Shown here piece by piece: positions 35,628-44,307 of a stretch of 64,000 bases of DNA. The first letter of the stretch is position 1. Every line of letters starts with the position of its first letter. The notes beneath the pieces are model-generated. The model saw nothing but the letters and a program-made list of their open reading frames with translations, did not search any database and was not told the origin of the DNA. A program made the translations under genes and the position numbers. The DNA is from Chitinophaga sp. H8 (GTDB lineage: Bacteria; Bacteroidota; Bacteroidia; Chitinophagales; Chitinophagaceae), in the NCBI RefSeq assembly GCF_040567655.1, contig NZ_JBEXAC010000002.1, positions 1,612,001-1,676,000 of the forward strand, given 5' to 3'.

Positions 35628-36133
35628 GTATACTGTTAAGAAATATCATCCGTTTTATACTCCTGCTCCTGTTGCAGGTATTTGTGCTGAACAAAATATT
35701 GGTTCACCAGTTGGTAAACCCGTATCTGTATATGTTATTCATACTGGCATTGCCTTTCAACCTTCCCCGGCCGGCACTCATGCTGCTGGGGCTGCTCATG
35801 GGCCTGTCACTGGATACGTTTATGAATACCATGGGAATGCATGCTGCTGCCTGTGTGCTGGTAGCTTACCTGCGCCCCTTTATCATCAATATCCTGTCAC
35901 CCCAGGGAGGGTTTGAAACCACCCAAAAAACACCTTCCATGACCAGTATGGGGGTTTCCCAATTCCTTATTTATGCTGCTATTCTGGTATTTTTACACCA
36001 TACAGTTTATTTCCTGCTCGAAGTGTTTGGCTTTGGCAATCCACTGTATCTGTTGCTAAAAGTACTGCTATCCACCGCTGCCAGCTTGTTTCTGATAGTA
36101 CTGTATGAACTGTTGTTCTATTCTAAAAAATAA
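35624..36133 (+). CDS. mreD: Rod shape-determining protein MreD
   Basis: The 169-residue integral membrane protein has about five helices. MreD has low conservation, but the position directly after mreC, the 4-bp ATGA overlap and the GLSLDTFMNTMGMHAAACVLVAYLRP core (read in parts) identify it. It acts in the rod complex with MreC. PBP2 follows after 131 bp. Confidence 0.9.
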   Translation: MSILLRNIIRFILLLLLQVFVLNKILVHQLVNPYLYMLFILALPFNLPRPALMLLGLLMGLSLDTFMNTMGMHAAACVLVAYLRPFIINILSPQGGFETTQKTPSMTSMGVSQFLIYAAILVFLHHTVYFLLEVFGFGNPLYLLLKVLLSTAASLFLIVLYELLFYSKK

Positions 36134-36264
36134 TAGTTCCCTAAGCTATTATTGACAGGAATGACAGAAAAGACAAGGTGAAGCACCCGGTGGGCAAAGG
36201 AATATGGTATGTATCTCAAATAAAAGGTGGTACAGATTATAAATTTTTATAGTACTTTAGATAA

Positions 36265-38220
36265 ATGTCCGTTTATAATCAGCCCAGAAGAAGAGTAATA
36301 CAGATGATCATGATTGGTATGATACTGCTGATCGTGGCCAGATTGTTTGTATTGCAGGTAGTGGAAAAAAAGTATGCTAAACTGGCGGATGCGAATGCAG
36401 TGTCCCGCAAAGTGGTGTATCCCAGCCGCGGAATTATCTTCGACCGTAAAGGTAAAAGCATCCTGGGAAATGACGCCATGTACGACCTGGTAGTAATACC
36501 TGCCAACGCTAAAAACATTGATACCGCCTATCTCTGCCAGATCCTCAATATTGATAAGGAAGAATATAAAAAACGGATGTTGACCGCCATTTTAAAAAAT
36601 GGACGGGTAAGACAATCTGTTTTTGCGCCATTACTGCCACCGGAAGTATTTGGCCGGCTGCAGGAAAGTATGTACCTGTTTCAGCCCGGTTTTGAACTGG
36701 TACAGCGACAGATCCGCTCTTATCCTTATGCTGCTGCGGCCAGTATCCTGGGGTATATTGGAGAAATATCCCCGCAATTACTGGATAATGAGGCTTATAA
36801 GGCTTATCAGATGGGGGATTACCTGGGCCTGACAGGTCTGGAAAAAACATATGAAAATGTACTGATGGGTCAACGCGGTATCCAATACCTGGTAAAGGAC
36901 AACCTGAACCGCCCCCAGGGCCCCTATGAAAACGGGGAGTTTGACAGCGCCGCTGTGGCGGGTAAAAACCTTCGCTTATCACTGGATATTGAATTGCAGG
37001 TACTGGGAGAAAATCTCATGAAAAATAAAATAGGCAGCATAGTGGCTATTGACCCCACCACCGGTGGAATCCTGGCCATGGTAAGCAGCCCTACTTTTGA
37101 TCCCAACCTGCTCACCGGCTCTTATCGTAGTGCTAATTTCAGCAGATTATACCAGGATACTACCAAGCCATTGTTCAACAGGGCTTTACAGGCCCGTTAC
37201 CCGCCAGGATCTACCTTTAAGCCGATGATTGCGCTGGTGGCCCTGGATGAAGGGGTGATCACACCCAGCTACGGTTATCCGTGCGGGGGAGCTTATTATG
37301 GCTGTAGCCGCCCCATCAGGTGTACACACAGTGGTGGTGGCCACGCAGCCAACCTCCGGCTGGCCCTGGCTAATTCCTGTAACTCCTATTTCTCGCACGT
37401 ATACCGCCTGAGCGTAGATGCGCAGAAGTTTGGTGGTATCAAAATAGGAGGTATGCAGAAATGGGCCGATTATATGCATGCCTTCGGATTTGGACATCGC
37501 ATCGGCGTGGATGTGCCCGGCGAAAACGGGGGCCTCATACCAGATTCCGCTTTTTATAACCGCCGCTATAAAGGCAGCTGGAACTCCTGTACGTCTGTGT
37601 TCCTGGGTATAGGACAGGGGGAAGTATTGCTCACCCCATTGCAGATGGCGAATGCGATGTGTATAGTGGCCAACAAAGGATATTACTACATACCGCACTT
37701 TGTAAGAAGTATTGATAACGATGATACCGACCTGCTGGCTAAATACAAGGAAAAACACGTGGTGGCACATATCTCTGATTCTGCCTACCAGACTGTAATC
37801 AACGGGATGACAGATGTAATTGAAAGAGGTACCGGCCGTAAGGCTGCTATTGAAGGCGTACGGGTGGGTGGTAAAACCGGTACTGCTGAAAATAAAGCGA
37901 TCATCAATGGTGTGCTGACTGCTCAAAAAGACCACTCTATGTTTGTGGCATTTGCACCTGCAGATAACCCTAAAATTGCTATTGCGGTAGTAGTGGAAAA
38001 TGCCGGCTTCGGGGCTACATATGCGGCGCCCATCGCCAGCTTAATGATGGAAAAATACCTGAAGGATAGTATTCCTGCTAAGCGTAACCCGGTTGTTAAA
38101 TTCCTCCTGGAAGCTAACACCATACCACCTGCCATGCAGCAAAAATCAAAACTGGACTCCCTGAACCGCAAAGCTGCGGCTACCCTCAAAAACGGGGCTG
38201 GAGGCAGAACATTCAGATAA
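36265..38220 (+). CDS. mrdA: Penicillin-binding protein 2, copy 1
   Basis: This 651-residue class B PBP has an N-terminal transmembrane helix, then a pedestal domain (RGIIFDRKGKSILGND) and a transpeptidase domain. Motifs are S316TFK319, S371CN373 and K537TG539. It makes the peptidoglycan cross-links of cell elongation with RodA. A Cys/His-rich loop CGGAYYGCSRPIRCTH lies just before the SxN motif, where PBP2 of E. coli binds zinc. The next gene is a full-length paralogue with the same motif positions. The C-terminus ends in an Ala/Gly/Arg-rich tail not shared by copy 2. Confidence 0.95.
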   Translation: MSVYNQPRRRVIQMIMIGMILLIVARLFVLQVVEKKYAKLADANAVSRKVVYPSRGIIFDRKGKSILGNDAMYDLVVIPANAKNIDTAYLCQILNIDKEEYKKRMLTAILKNGRVRQSVFAPLLPPEVFGRLQESMYLFQPGFELVQRQIRSYPYAAAASILGYIGEISPQLLDNEAYKAYQMGDYLGLTGLEKTYENVLMGQRGIQYLVKDNLNRPQGPYENGEFDSAAVAGKNLRLSLDIELQVLGENLMKNKIGSIVAIDPTTGGILAMVSSPTFDPNLLTGSYRSANFSRLYQDTTKPLFNRALQARYPPGSTFKPMIALVALDEGVITPSYGYPCGGAYYGCSRPIRCTHSGGGHAANLRLALANSCNSYFSHVYRLSVDAQKFGGIKIGGMQKWADYMHAFGFGHRIGVDVPGENGGLIPDSAFYNRRYKGSWNSCTSVFLGIGQGEVLLTPLQMANAMCIVANKGYYYIPHFVRSIDNDDTDLLAKYKEKHVVAHISDSAYQTVINGMTDVIERGTGRKAAIEGVRVGGKTGTAENKAIINGVLTAQKDHSMFVAFAPADNPKIAIAVVVENAGFGATYAAPIASLMMEKYLKDSIPAKRNPVVKFLLEANTIPPAMQQKSKLDSLNRKAAATLKNGAGGRTFR

Positions 38221-38271
38221 TTTTTACAACAATGATCTTATAATACTGACCTTGCAATTCTTAAGTACAAA

Positions 38272-40191
38272 ATGTCTGTTTTTAATCAGCCCAGGAAACG
38301 TGTAATTCAGATCATCATGATTGGTATGTTGTTACTGATCACCGGGAGACTGATCTATTTACAGGTAGTGGAAACCAAGTATGCCCGGATGGCGGATGCC
38401 AATGCGGTACTGCGTAAAGTAGTATATCCTGGCAGAGGCATTATTTATGACCGGCATGGAAAAAGTATATTAGGAAACGATGCATTGTATGATCTAGTAG
38501 TTACACCTTCCAATGTCAGAAAGATAGACACGGCACGTTTGTGCAGCATCCTGCAGATAGATAAACCAGCTTTCCTCAGGCGGATGAATGATGCGATATT
38601 GAAAAACGGCCGGGTAAGGCCATCCGTTTTTGTATCGTTATTACCGCCCGATGTATTTGGCCGCCTCCAGGAAAATATGTACCTGTTTCAGCCCGGCTTT
38701 GAGCTGGTACAACGTCAGATCCGTACTTATCCCTACGCTACTGCTGCAGGTATCCTGGGGTATATCGGGGAAATATCCCCTAAGCTGTTGGATAACCCTG
38801 CTTATAAAGATTATCAGATGGGGGATTACCTGGGAATGACCGGCCTGGAAAAAACATATGAAAGGGTACTCATGGGGCAGCGCGGGATCAAATACCTGGT
38901 GAAGGATAACCTCAACCGCACACAGGGGCCTTATGAAAACGGAGAATTTGACAGTGTGGCGGTGGCAGGTAAAAACCTGCACCTTTCTATGGATGTTACG
39001 CTACAACAACTGGGCGAAAAACTGATGGGCAATAAAATTGGCAGTATTGTGGCCATTGATCCTAAAACAGGTGGTATCCTGAGCATGGTGAGCAGCCCAA
39101 CCTATGACCCCAATTTATTGACCGGCCCCTACCGGAGTGCTAATTTCGGCAGGTTATATCTGGATACTACAAAACCATTTTTTAACCGGGCTACCCAGGC
39201 AATGTATCCGCCAGGATCTACTTTCAAACCTATGATTGCATTGGTGGCACTGGATGAAAAAGTGATTACCCCTGCTTTTGGATATGCCTGTGGTGGTGCC
39301 TATTTTGGTTGTGCCCGTAAGCTGGACTGTACACACCATAATGCCGGACATGCCGCTAATCTGCGTACGGCGCTGGCTAATTCCTGTAATGCCTATTTTT
39401 CGCATGTATACCGTATATGCGTGGATGCCCAGCAATTTGGCGGAATTAAAAAAGGGGGAATGCGGAAATGGTCGGATTATATGTATAGCTTTGGATTCGG
39501 ACACCGGCTGGATATTGATATTCCGGGTGAATATCCCGGATTATTGCCTACACCCGAATACTATGATAAACGGTATAAAGGCAGCTGGAACTCCTGTACT
39601 TCGGTATTTTTGGGCATAGGTCAGGGAGAATTGCTGCTCACCCCGTTACAAATGGCGAATGCCATGTGTATTATCGCCAATAAAGGATATTATTATACAC
39701 CACATTTTGTTGAGCGTATTGATAATGATACCAGCAACATATTGGCCAGATACAAGGAAAAACATGAGGTGGTGAACATCTCCGACTCTTCTTATAATGA
39801 AGTGATCCGGGGTATGGTAGACGTGGTAAACAGCGGTGGTGGAAAGCGTGGGCAGATAGAAGGAGTATTGGTAGGAGGAAAGACCGGTACTGCAGAAAAT
39901 TATGCTATCATCAACGGGGTACATACCAAACAGCCGAACCATTCGTTATTTGTGGCATTTGCACCGGCAGACAGTCCGCGTATAGCCATCGCGGTCATCG
40001 TGGAAAACTCCGGTGCCGGCAATACATATGCGGCGCCGATTGCATCGCTGATGATAGAAAAATACCTGAAAGACAGCATCCCGGCGCAAAGGCAGGCACT
40101 GTTACAACGCATGACGGAAACCACCACCATTCCTCCGGCCATGCGCATAAAATCAAAACTGGATTCCTTAAACAGGAAACAAATTATATAA
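38272..40191 (+). CDS. Penicillin-binding protein 2, copy 2 (tandem paralogue)
   Basis: The 639-residue protein matches the preceding PBP2 along nearly its whole length, and all three motifs fall at the same residue numbers: S316TFK319, S371CN373, K537TG539. So there are no net indels up to residue 539. The zinc-type loop is kept in altered form (CGGAYFGCARKLDCTH). All catalytic residues are present, so it is probably active. The gap to copy 1 is 51 bp and to rodA 23 bp. This is a tandem duplication inside the elongation operon; which copy partners RodA is unclear. Confidence 0.93.
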   Translation: MSVFNQPRKRVIQIIMIGMLLLITGRLIYLQVVETKYARMADANAVLRKVVYPGRGIIYDRHGKSILGNDALYDLVVTPSNVRKIDTARLCSILQIDKPAFLRRMNDAILKNGRVRPSVFVSLLPPDVFGRLQENMYLFQPGFELVQRQIRTYPYATAAGILGYIGEISPKLLDNPAYKDYQMGDYLGMTGLEKTYERVLMGQRGIKYLVKDNLNRTQGPYENGEFDSVAVAGKNLHLSMDVTLQQLGEKLMGNKIGSIVAIDPKTGGILSMVSSPTYDPNLLTGPYRSANFGRLYLDTTKPFFNRATQAMYPPGSTFKPMIALVALDEKVITPAFGYACGGAYFGCARKLDCTHHNAGHAANLRTALANSCNAYFSHVYRICVDAQQFGGIKKGGMRKWSDYMYSFGFGHRLDIDIPGEYPGLLPTPEYYDKRYKGSWNSCTSVFLGIGQGELLLTPLQMANAMCIIANKGYYYTPHFVERIDNDTSNILARYKEKHEVVNISDSSYNEVIRGMVDVVNSGGGKRGQIEGVLVGGKTGTAENYAIINGVHTKQPNHSLFVAFAPADSPRIAIAVIVENSGAGNTYAAPIASLMIEKYLKDSIPAQRQALLQRMTETTTIPPAMRIKSKLDSLNRKQII

Positions 40192-40214
40192 CTAACAACT
40201 TTGAAATTGGGTAC

Positions 40215-41501
40215 ATGAACAATTCAAACGCCAAACTGACACAAGGGATTGACTGGCCGATAGTAGGGTTATACATGGCATTGGTGATAATAGGGCTGCT
40301 GTCTATTTTTGCTGCGGAATACCGGGATGGAGATAATGTTTGGCAAAACATTATCCACCTCGAAAAAAACTATGCGCGGCAATTAATGTGGCTGGGGGTG
40401 TCTGCGGTATTGGCTACAGGTATCTGGCTTACAGACAGTAAGTTCTTTACTGCTACGGCCAATCTTGTGTACGCTTTGGGGATCTTGTTATTGTTGCTCG
40501 TACTGGCAGTGGGTACTGGCGTGAAAGGGTCCCATTCCTGGTTAGGCGTAGGTATGTTCCGTTTCCAGCCGGCAGAGCTTACCAAGATATGTGCTAACCT
40601 GGCGCTGGCCAAATACTTGTCTTCTACGGAAACCAATTTTACCAAACTGCGGTCCAGGCTGATTGCAGCGGCTATCGCACTGGTGCCGGCTGCGATCATC
40701 ATTTTGCAAAATGAAACAGGGCTGGCATTGGTATACTTCTCCTTTTTCCTGGTGATGTACCGGGAAGGGCTACCCGGCGTTTTACTTGTGATCGCTTTTT
40801 CTGGTATTGTGCTCGTATTATCTGCTCTGCTGGTAGATAAATATATCCTCCTGGGTATCTTTACAGTAATAGCCCTGCTGGTGATTTATTTCAGCCGCAG
40901 GGAAATAAAAAGGCGAAAGTCCCGCTTATTGCTCATCGTAGGTATATGGGCATTTTGTGCGGCGTTTGTCGTGTTTATTGTGCCCTACGCGTTTACCAAA
41001 GTCCTGAAAGACTATCAGGTGAAACGTATTGAAGTGATGCTGGGTAAGGAAAATGATCCCAAAGCTACTTACAATACCCGCCAGAGTATGATCGCTATCG
41101 GTTCGGGCGGATTCTGGGGCAAAGGATACCTTAAAGGCACACAAACCCGTTATGATTTTGTACCTGAACAAAGTACAGACTTCATTTTCTGTACCATCGG
41201 CGAAGACTTTGGATTCTTTGGTGCCATGGTATTCCTGGGCATCTATGTAGCCTTACTATTCCGGATCATTCATGTGGCGGAACGACAGCGGTCTACCTTC
41301 ACCCGTGTATACGCTTATGGAGTAGCCAGTATTATTTTCTTCCACCTGGCCATTAATATTGCCATGACGATCGGATTGGCGCCGGTAATCGGTATCCCCC
41401 TGCCTTTGGTGAGTTATGGGGGCTCCTCCCTCATGGGCTTTACCATCCTTATTTTTATTATGCTCCGGCTGGATGCCGACAGGCAAATGGTTTTGAGATA
41501 A
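40215..41501 (+). CDS. rodA: Peptidoglycan glycosyltransferase RodA
   Basis: This 428-residue SEDS protein has about ten helices. Motifs include GTGVKGSHSWLGVGMFRFQPAEL (in parts), QNETGLALVYFSFFLVMYREGL (in parts), YNTRQSMIAIGSGGFWGKGYLKGTQTRYDFVPEQSTDFIFCTIGEDFGF (in parts) and the C-terminal GIPLPLVSYGGSSLMGF. It polymerises glycan strands with PBP2 in elongation. The internal loop between about 225 and 300 is somewhat longer than in E. coli RodA. It closes the rod operon and is followed by repeat copy 5. Confidence 0.95.
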   Translation: MNNSNAKLTQGIDWPIVGLYMALVIIGLLSIFAAEYRDGDNVWQNIIHLEKNYARQLMWLGVSAVLATGIWLTDSKFFTATANLVYALGILLLLLVLAVGTGVKGSHSWLGVGMFRFQPAELTKICANLALAKYLSSTETNFTKLRSRLIAAAIALVPAAIIILQNETGLALVYFSFFLVMYREGLPGVLLVIAFSGIVLVLSALLVDKYILLGIFTVIALLVIYFSRREIKRRKSRLLLIVGIWAFCAAFVVFIVPYAFTKVLKDYQVKRIEVMLGKENDPKATYNTRQSMIAIGSGGFWGKGYLKGTQTRYDFVPEQSTDFIFCTIGEDFGFFGAMVFLGIYVALLFRIIHVAERQRSTFTRVYAYGVASIIFFHLAINIAMTIGLAPVIGIPLPLVSYGGSSLMGFTILIFIMLRLDADRQMVLR

Positions 41502-41609
41502 GAGCTTCTAGCTGTTAGCTTAATGCAGCGGATATGTGGAACAATCAATTCACACTCCATTTTAAGTGCCCGCTGCATTAAGCCAACAGCTAATAGCTAA
41601 TAGCTAAAA
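41502..41609. repeat. Heptamer palindromic repeat, copy 5 (rodA / MBL gene); the clearest copy
   Basis: The left arm 41509-41532 reads TAGCTGTTAGC then TTAATGCAGCGG. The right arm from 41569 reads CCGCTGCATTAAGCC then AACAGCTAATAGC. The two pair as a long stem with one mismatch in the first 22 positions, around a loop of about 36 bp. Three AGCTAAT/AGCTAAA units extend the right arm to 41609. It starts 1 bp after rodA and ends 6 bp before the -7 box of the next gene. Confidence 0.8.
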
Positions 41610-41614
41610 CAACC

Positions 41615-41622
41615 TATCTTTG
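41615..41622 (+). promoter_or_regulatory. -7 promoter box TATCTTTG, 4 bp from the ATG
   Basis: This is a full match to TAnnTTTG. The box ends at 41622 and the ATG of the MBL-fold gene is at 41627, so transcription would start at or very near the start codon, giving a leaderless or almost leaderless mRNA. Confidence 0.5.
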
Positions 41623-41626
41623 CAAA

Positions 41627-42373
41627 ATGGCGCGTATTATTCCATTGTCAGAAGGTTCATTTACGGTAGATGCTACCAAGAAATTTATTCCATTCAAAGA
41701 AGGGACAGACACTATGCAGGCGCGTAGTGTGGGATCATTGCTTGTAGAAATACAACCCTTTCTGGTAATTACAGACCAGGATTATATATTGTTTGATACC
41801 GGCCTGGGATTCCGTAATCCCGATGGGGTACTGCAAATCCATCAGCACCTCATTGATAATGGGATTAATCCCATGGAGGTTACCAAAGTACTGATGAGTC
41901 ATCTGCATAAAGACCATTCAGGTGGGGTTTCTGCTATAGACCCCGTTACAGGGGAAAGGGCACTGAGTTTTCCGCATGCTACCTATTACGTGAATAACGA
42001 AGAAATGGCTTATGCTATGGAGCATGCAGGTAAATCTTATCATGCAGAAGATATTATTTTACTCCAGGAACGTGATAATGTAATCTTCACTACCGGCAAC
42101 GGTACTATTGATGGCTATATCCATTATGAGCTGACCGGCGGGCATTGCCCTTATCATCAGGTATTCCTGGTAGATGATGGTGATGATAAAATATTCTTTG
42201 GAGGAGATGTGGCACCACAGATCTCACAAATGAAAAGCCGCTTTGTGGCCAAATACGATTATGATGGCAAACGGAGTATGGAATTAAGACAGGAATTCCT
42301 GGAACGCGGTAAAAAGGAAAACTGGACATTCCTGTATTACCATGATACCAAAGAACCTTTCGGTAAATTTTAA
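41627..42373 (+). CDS. Metallo-beta-lactamase-fold hydrolase
   Basis: The 248-residue MBL-fold protein carries the metal motif H92-L-H94-K-D96-H97 in SHLHKDHSGG, a later TGGHCPYHQ and FFGGDVAP with the bridging Asp. The N-terminal part (YILFDTGLG) is standard for the fold. The substrate cannot be told; lactonase- and glyoxalase-like members look alike. No signal peptide, so cytoplasmic. Confidence 0.9.
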   Translation: MARIIPLSEGSFTVDATKKFIPFKEGTDTMQARSVGSLLVEIQPFLVITDQDYILFDTGLGFRNPDGVLQIHQHLIDNGINPMEVTKVLMSHLHKDHSGGVSAIDPVTGERALSFPHATYYVNNEEMAYAMEHAGKSYHAEDIILLQERDNVIFTTGNGTIDGYIHYELTGGHCPYHQVFLVDDGDDKIFFGGDVAPQISQMKSRFVAKYDYDGKRSMELRQEFLERGKKENWTFLYYHDTKEPFGKF

Positions 42374-42441
42374 TACAGGCAACGGCCTGCCCGGATATAG
42401 CGTTGCTGCTGTATCCACCTATGCTACAATGACTGTTTACC

Positions 42442-43287
42442 ATGTACACGTTATATAACAACTTTGTTATTACCGGTCAGTATTTCCTGAAAAAGTGGAC
42501 GCATCAGCAACACGACTGGGCAGCATTCAGTGAATACAGACAAAAAGCGAATCATGAGCTGTATGTACCCCAAACGGTGCTCAACCTCGTGGTACAGGGA
42601 CAGAAAAGAATGTATGATGGCAACCAGGTGCATAGCCTGCAGGCAGGGGATGTATTCCTGATCCCCGGCGATTCCCTTATTTGTTCAGAGATTTTATGGC
42701 AAAAAAATAACTTCCGGAGCATCAACCTGGTGCTGCCGGATGATGCATTGGCCAGCTATTTACCGCTTAATACCCACCTGGTACTTCCCAAAAAAGCAGT
42801 GGTATTGAAAGCAGATGAGCACTGGCACCATTTTGCTCAAAGCCTGCTCCGGTGTTTTACCGGTCCGGATATAGGATTACCGGCCAGGGAGGTGGTGCTA
42901 AACCAGGCACTGACACTTATCGGAAAACAGCCGCATGGGAAGGCGCTCCTGCAAATGTTGGCCTATAATACCCGCCAGGTGTTGCCCTCCGTAGTACAAA
43001 CGCTTGGTACAGCAGTAACGGCCTGGCAGGAACTGGATGAAATTGCCCGGAAAACTTATCTCAGTAAGGCCACTTTAAAACGCCGCTTTAAAACAGTGTA
43101 TCATACCAGTCCGATGAACTGGATCTGGCAGAAACGCCTGGAGCTGGCCTGCTTCCTCTTGCGTACCTCCGGACAGCCTATTGCCACGGTAGCCTATACT
43201 GCCGGCTTTGAAAATGTCCCGCACTTTTACAGGATGTTTAAAAATAATTATGGCGTTACGCCTGCTCAGTGGAGAATGACCGCATAA
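42442..43287 (+). CDS. AraC-family transcriptional regulator
   Basis: The 281-residue protein has an N-terminal cupin-like sensor region (about 40-110, with LQAGDVFLIPGDS) and a C-terminal double helix-turn-helix. Visible are DEIARKTYLSKATLKRRFK, the linker SPMNWIWQKRLELACFLL and the second HTH with PIATVAYTAGFENVPHFYRMFKNNYGVTPAQWR (in parts). The target genes are not evident. The neighbouring MBL and NTF2-like genes on the same strand are candidates. Confidence 0.92.
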   Translation: MYTLYNNFVITGQYFLKKWTHQQHDWAAFSEYRQKANHELYVPQTVLNLVVQGQKRMYDGNQVHSLQAGDVFLIPGDSLICSEILWQKNNFRSINLVLPDDALASYLPLNTHLVLPKKAVVLKADEHWHHFAQSLLRCFTGPDIGLPAREVVLNQALTLIGKQPHGKALLQMLAYNTRQVLPSVVQTLGTAVTAWQELDEIARKTYLSKATLKRRFKTVYHTSPMNWIWQKRLELACFLLRTSGQPIATVAYTAGFENVPHFYRMFKNNYGVTPAQWRMTA

Positions 43288-43407
43288 GTTTCCGTAGCAC
43301 TGGCGTTGGCATACTCCCCTGAAATGGTACCGCACTGATTATTTTGACCCTTTCAGCAAATAACAAGGGTTGGCTATCCCGTAATTTGCTTCCCAAAACA
43401 AGTACCA

Positions 43408-43752
43408 ATGACCCACTTTGCACAAGAATGGCTGAATGCCTGGAACAGACATGATATGGAAGCTATCATGGCACATTATGCGGAGGATATTATATTCTAT
43501 TCGCCTATTATTCAAAAGATCAATAACGACCCAAAGGGCTGCATACATGGAAAAACTGCTTTGCAGGCATATTTCAGCAAAGCATTGGTAGCTTATCCCG
43601 AACTGCATTTTGAATTATATCACATCCTGGAAGGGATCAACTCAGTAGTACTTTATTATAAAAGTGTGGGCAACCGCCTGAGTACAGAAATGATGGTACT
43701 GGATGAAACCGGAAAAGTAAAAGAGGTCAGGGCACATTACAAGCAGCTGTAA
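43408..43752 (+). CDS. NTF2-like (SnoaL-type) protein
   Basis: The 114-residue protein has a cone-shaped alpha+beta NTF2-like fold pattern: FAQEWLNAWNRHDMEAIMAHYAEDIIFYSP (in parts), GKTALQAYFSKAL and HFELYHILEG. The family contains small isomerases, hydrolases and ligand-binding proteins, so function is open. It ends at a strong hairpin shared with the convergent sigma-factor locus. Confidence 0.85.
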   Translation: MTHFAQEWLNAWNRHDMEAIMAHYAEDIIFYSPIIQKINNDPKGCIHGKTALQAYFSKALVAYPELHFELYHILEGINSVVLYYKSVGNRLSTEMMVLDETGKVKEVRAHYKQL

Positions 43753-43756
43753 ACAG

Positions 43757-43808
43757 GTACTATATAAAAAAAGTGCCCGGTTTCCCGGACACTTTTTTTA
43801 TATAGTAC
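43757..43808. terminator. Bidirectional terminator (24-bp stem)
   Basis: GTACTATATAAAAAAAGTG followed by CCCGG (43757-43780) pairs with 43785-43808 over 24 positions with one mismatch and a 4-nt loop. A and T tracts on both sides let it act for the NTF2-like gene on the plus strand and the Spy-like gene on the minus strand. Confidence 0.9.
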
Positions 43809-43818
43809 AACTAAACGC

Positions 43819-44304
43819 TTATGGCCTGTTCCTTTTAAAATCTTTGATGCGGTTGTGTTGCCTTTCTCTTAACTGGTTGATCATCATGCTCCTGAATTCC
43901 TTTTCCCCTTTAAACACATTCCCCGCTTTCTTTGGTGGCAATACCTTCATAAATTCCCGGGAATACCGGGTTTTAATATCCAGCATCTTCTTTTCGTAGT
44001 TCAGTTCCTTATCAATAGCTTCCCGGGCAGCTTTATCGTCATTTTTGATGTTTTCCCTGTTTTCCTTTGCTTTTAGCCTGCGATCAGCAATCAATAGCTC
44101 TACCTCATGGGAATAGTTGTTATAGACAGGCCAGAACTTCTCTGCTTCTTCCGTCGTAAGATCCAGTTTCTTCGCCAGGTAAGCCACCTGTAATGATTTG
44201 ATCTTTTCTTTCGCGCTCTGTTCAGTATTCTCCTGAGCAATACCTGTTAAGGTACTGCTGAATAATATGCCTATCAATATCCAAATAAAGTATAAATGTT
44301 TCAT
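43819..44304 (-). CDS. Spy/CpxP-like periplasmic protein of the ECF sigma locus
   Basis: The 161-residue protein has a signal peptide (MKHLYFIWILIGILFSSTLTG in parts, cleavage near GIAQ) followed by an almost wholly helical, charged body. Elements are YLAKKLDLTTEEAEKFWPVYNNY and a basic C-terminus (RERQHNRIKDFKRN). The LTTEEAEKFWPVYN pattern is common to Spy/CpxP-type envelope sensors found with Bacteroidota sigma factors. It is the third gene after sigma and the membrane protein, 3 bp behind the latter. Confidence 0.75.
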   Translation of the reverse strand: MKHLYFIWILIGILFSSTLTGIAQENTEQSAKEKIKSLQVAYLAKKLDLTTEEAEKFWPVYNNYSHEVELLIADRRLKAKENRENIKNDDKAAREAIDKELNYEKKMLDIKTRYSREFMKVLPPKKAGNVFKGEKEFRSMMINQLRERQHNRIKDFKRNRP

Positions 44305-44307
44305 GTA

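Noticed and set aside
37186..37935. 249-codon minus-strand open frame opposite PBP2 copy 1
   Set aside because: Antisense to the transpeptidase domain with all three motifs present. A similar antisense frame in copy 2 is broken into pieces.
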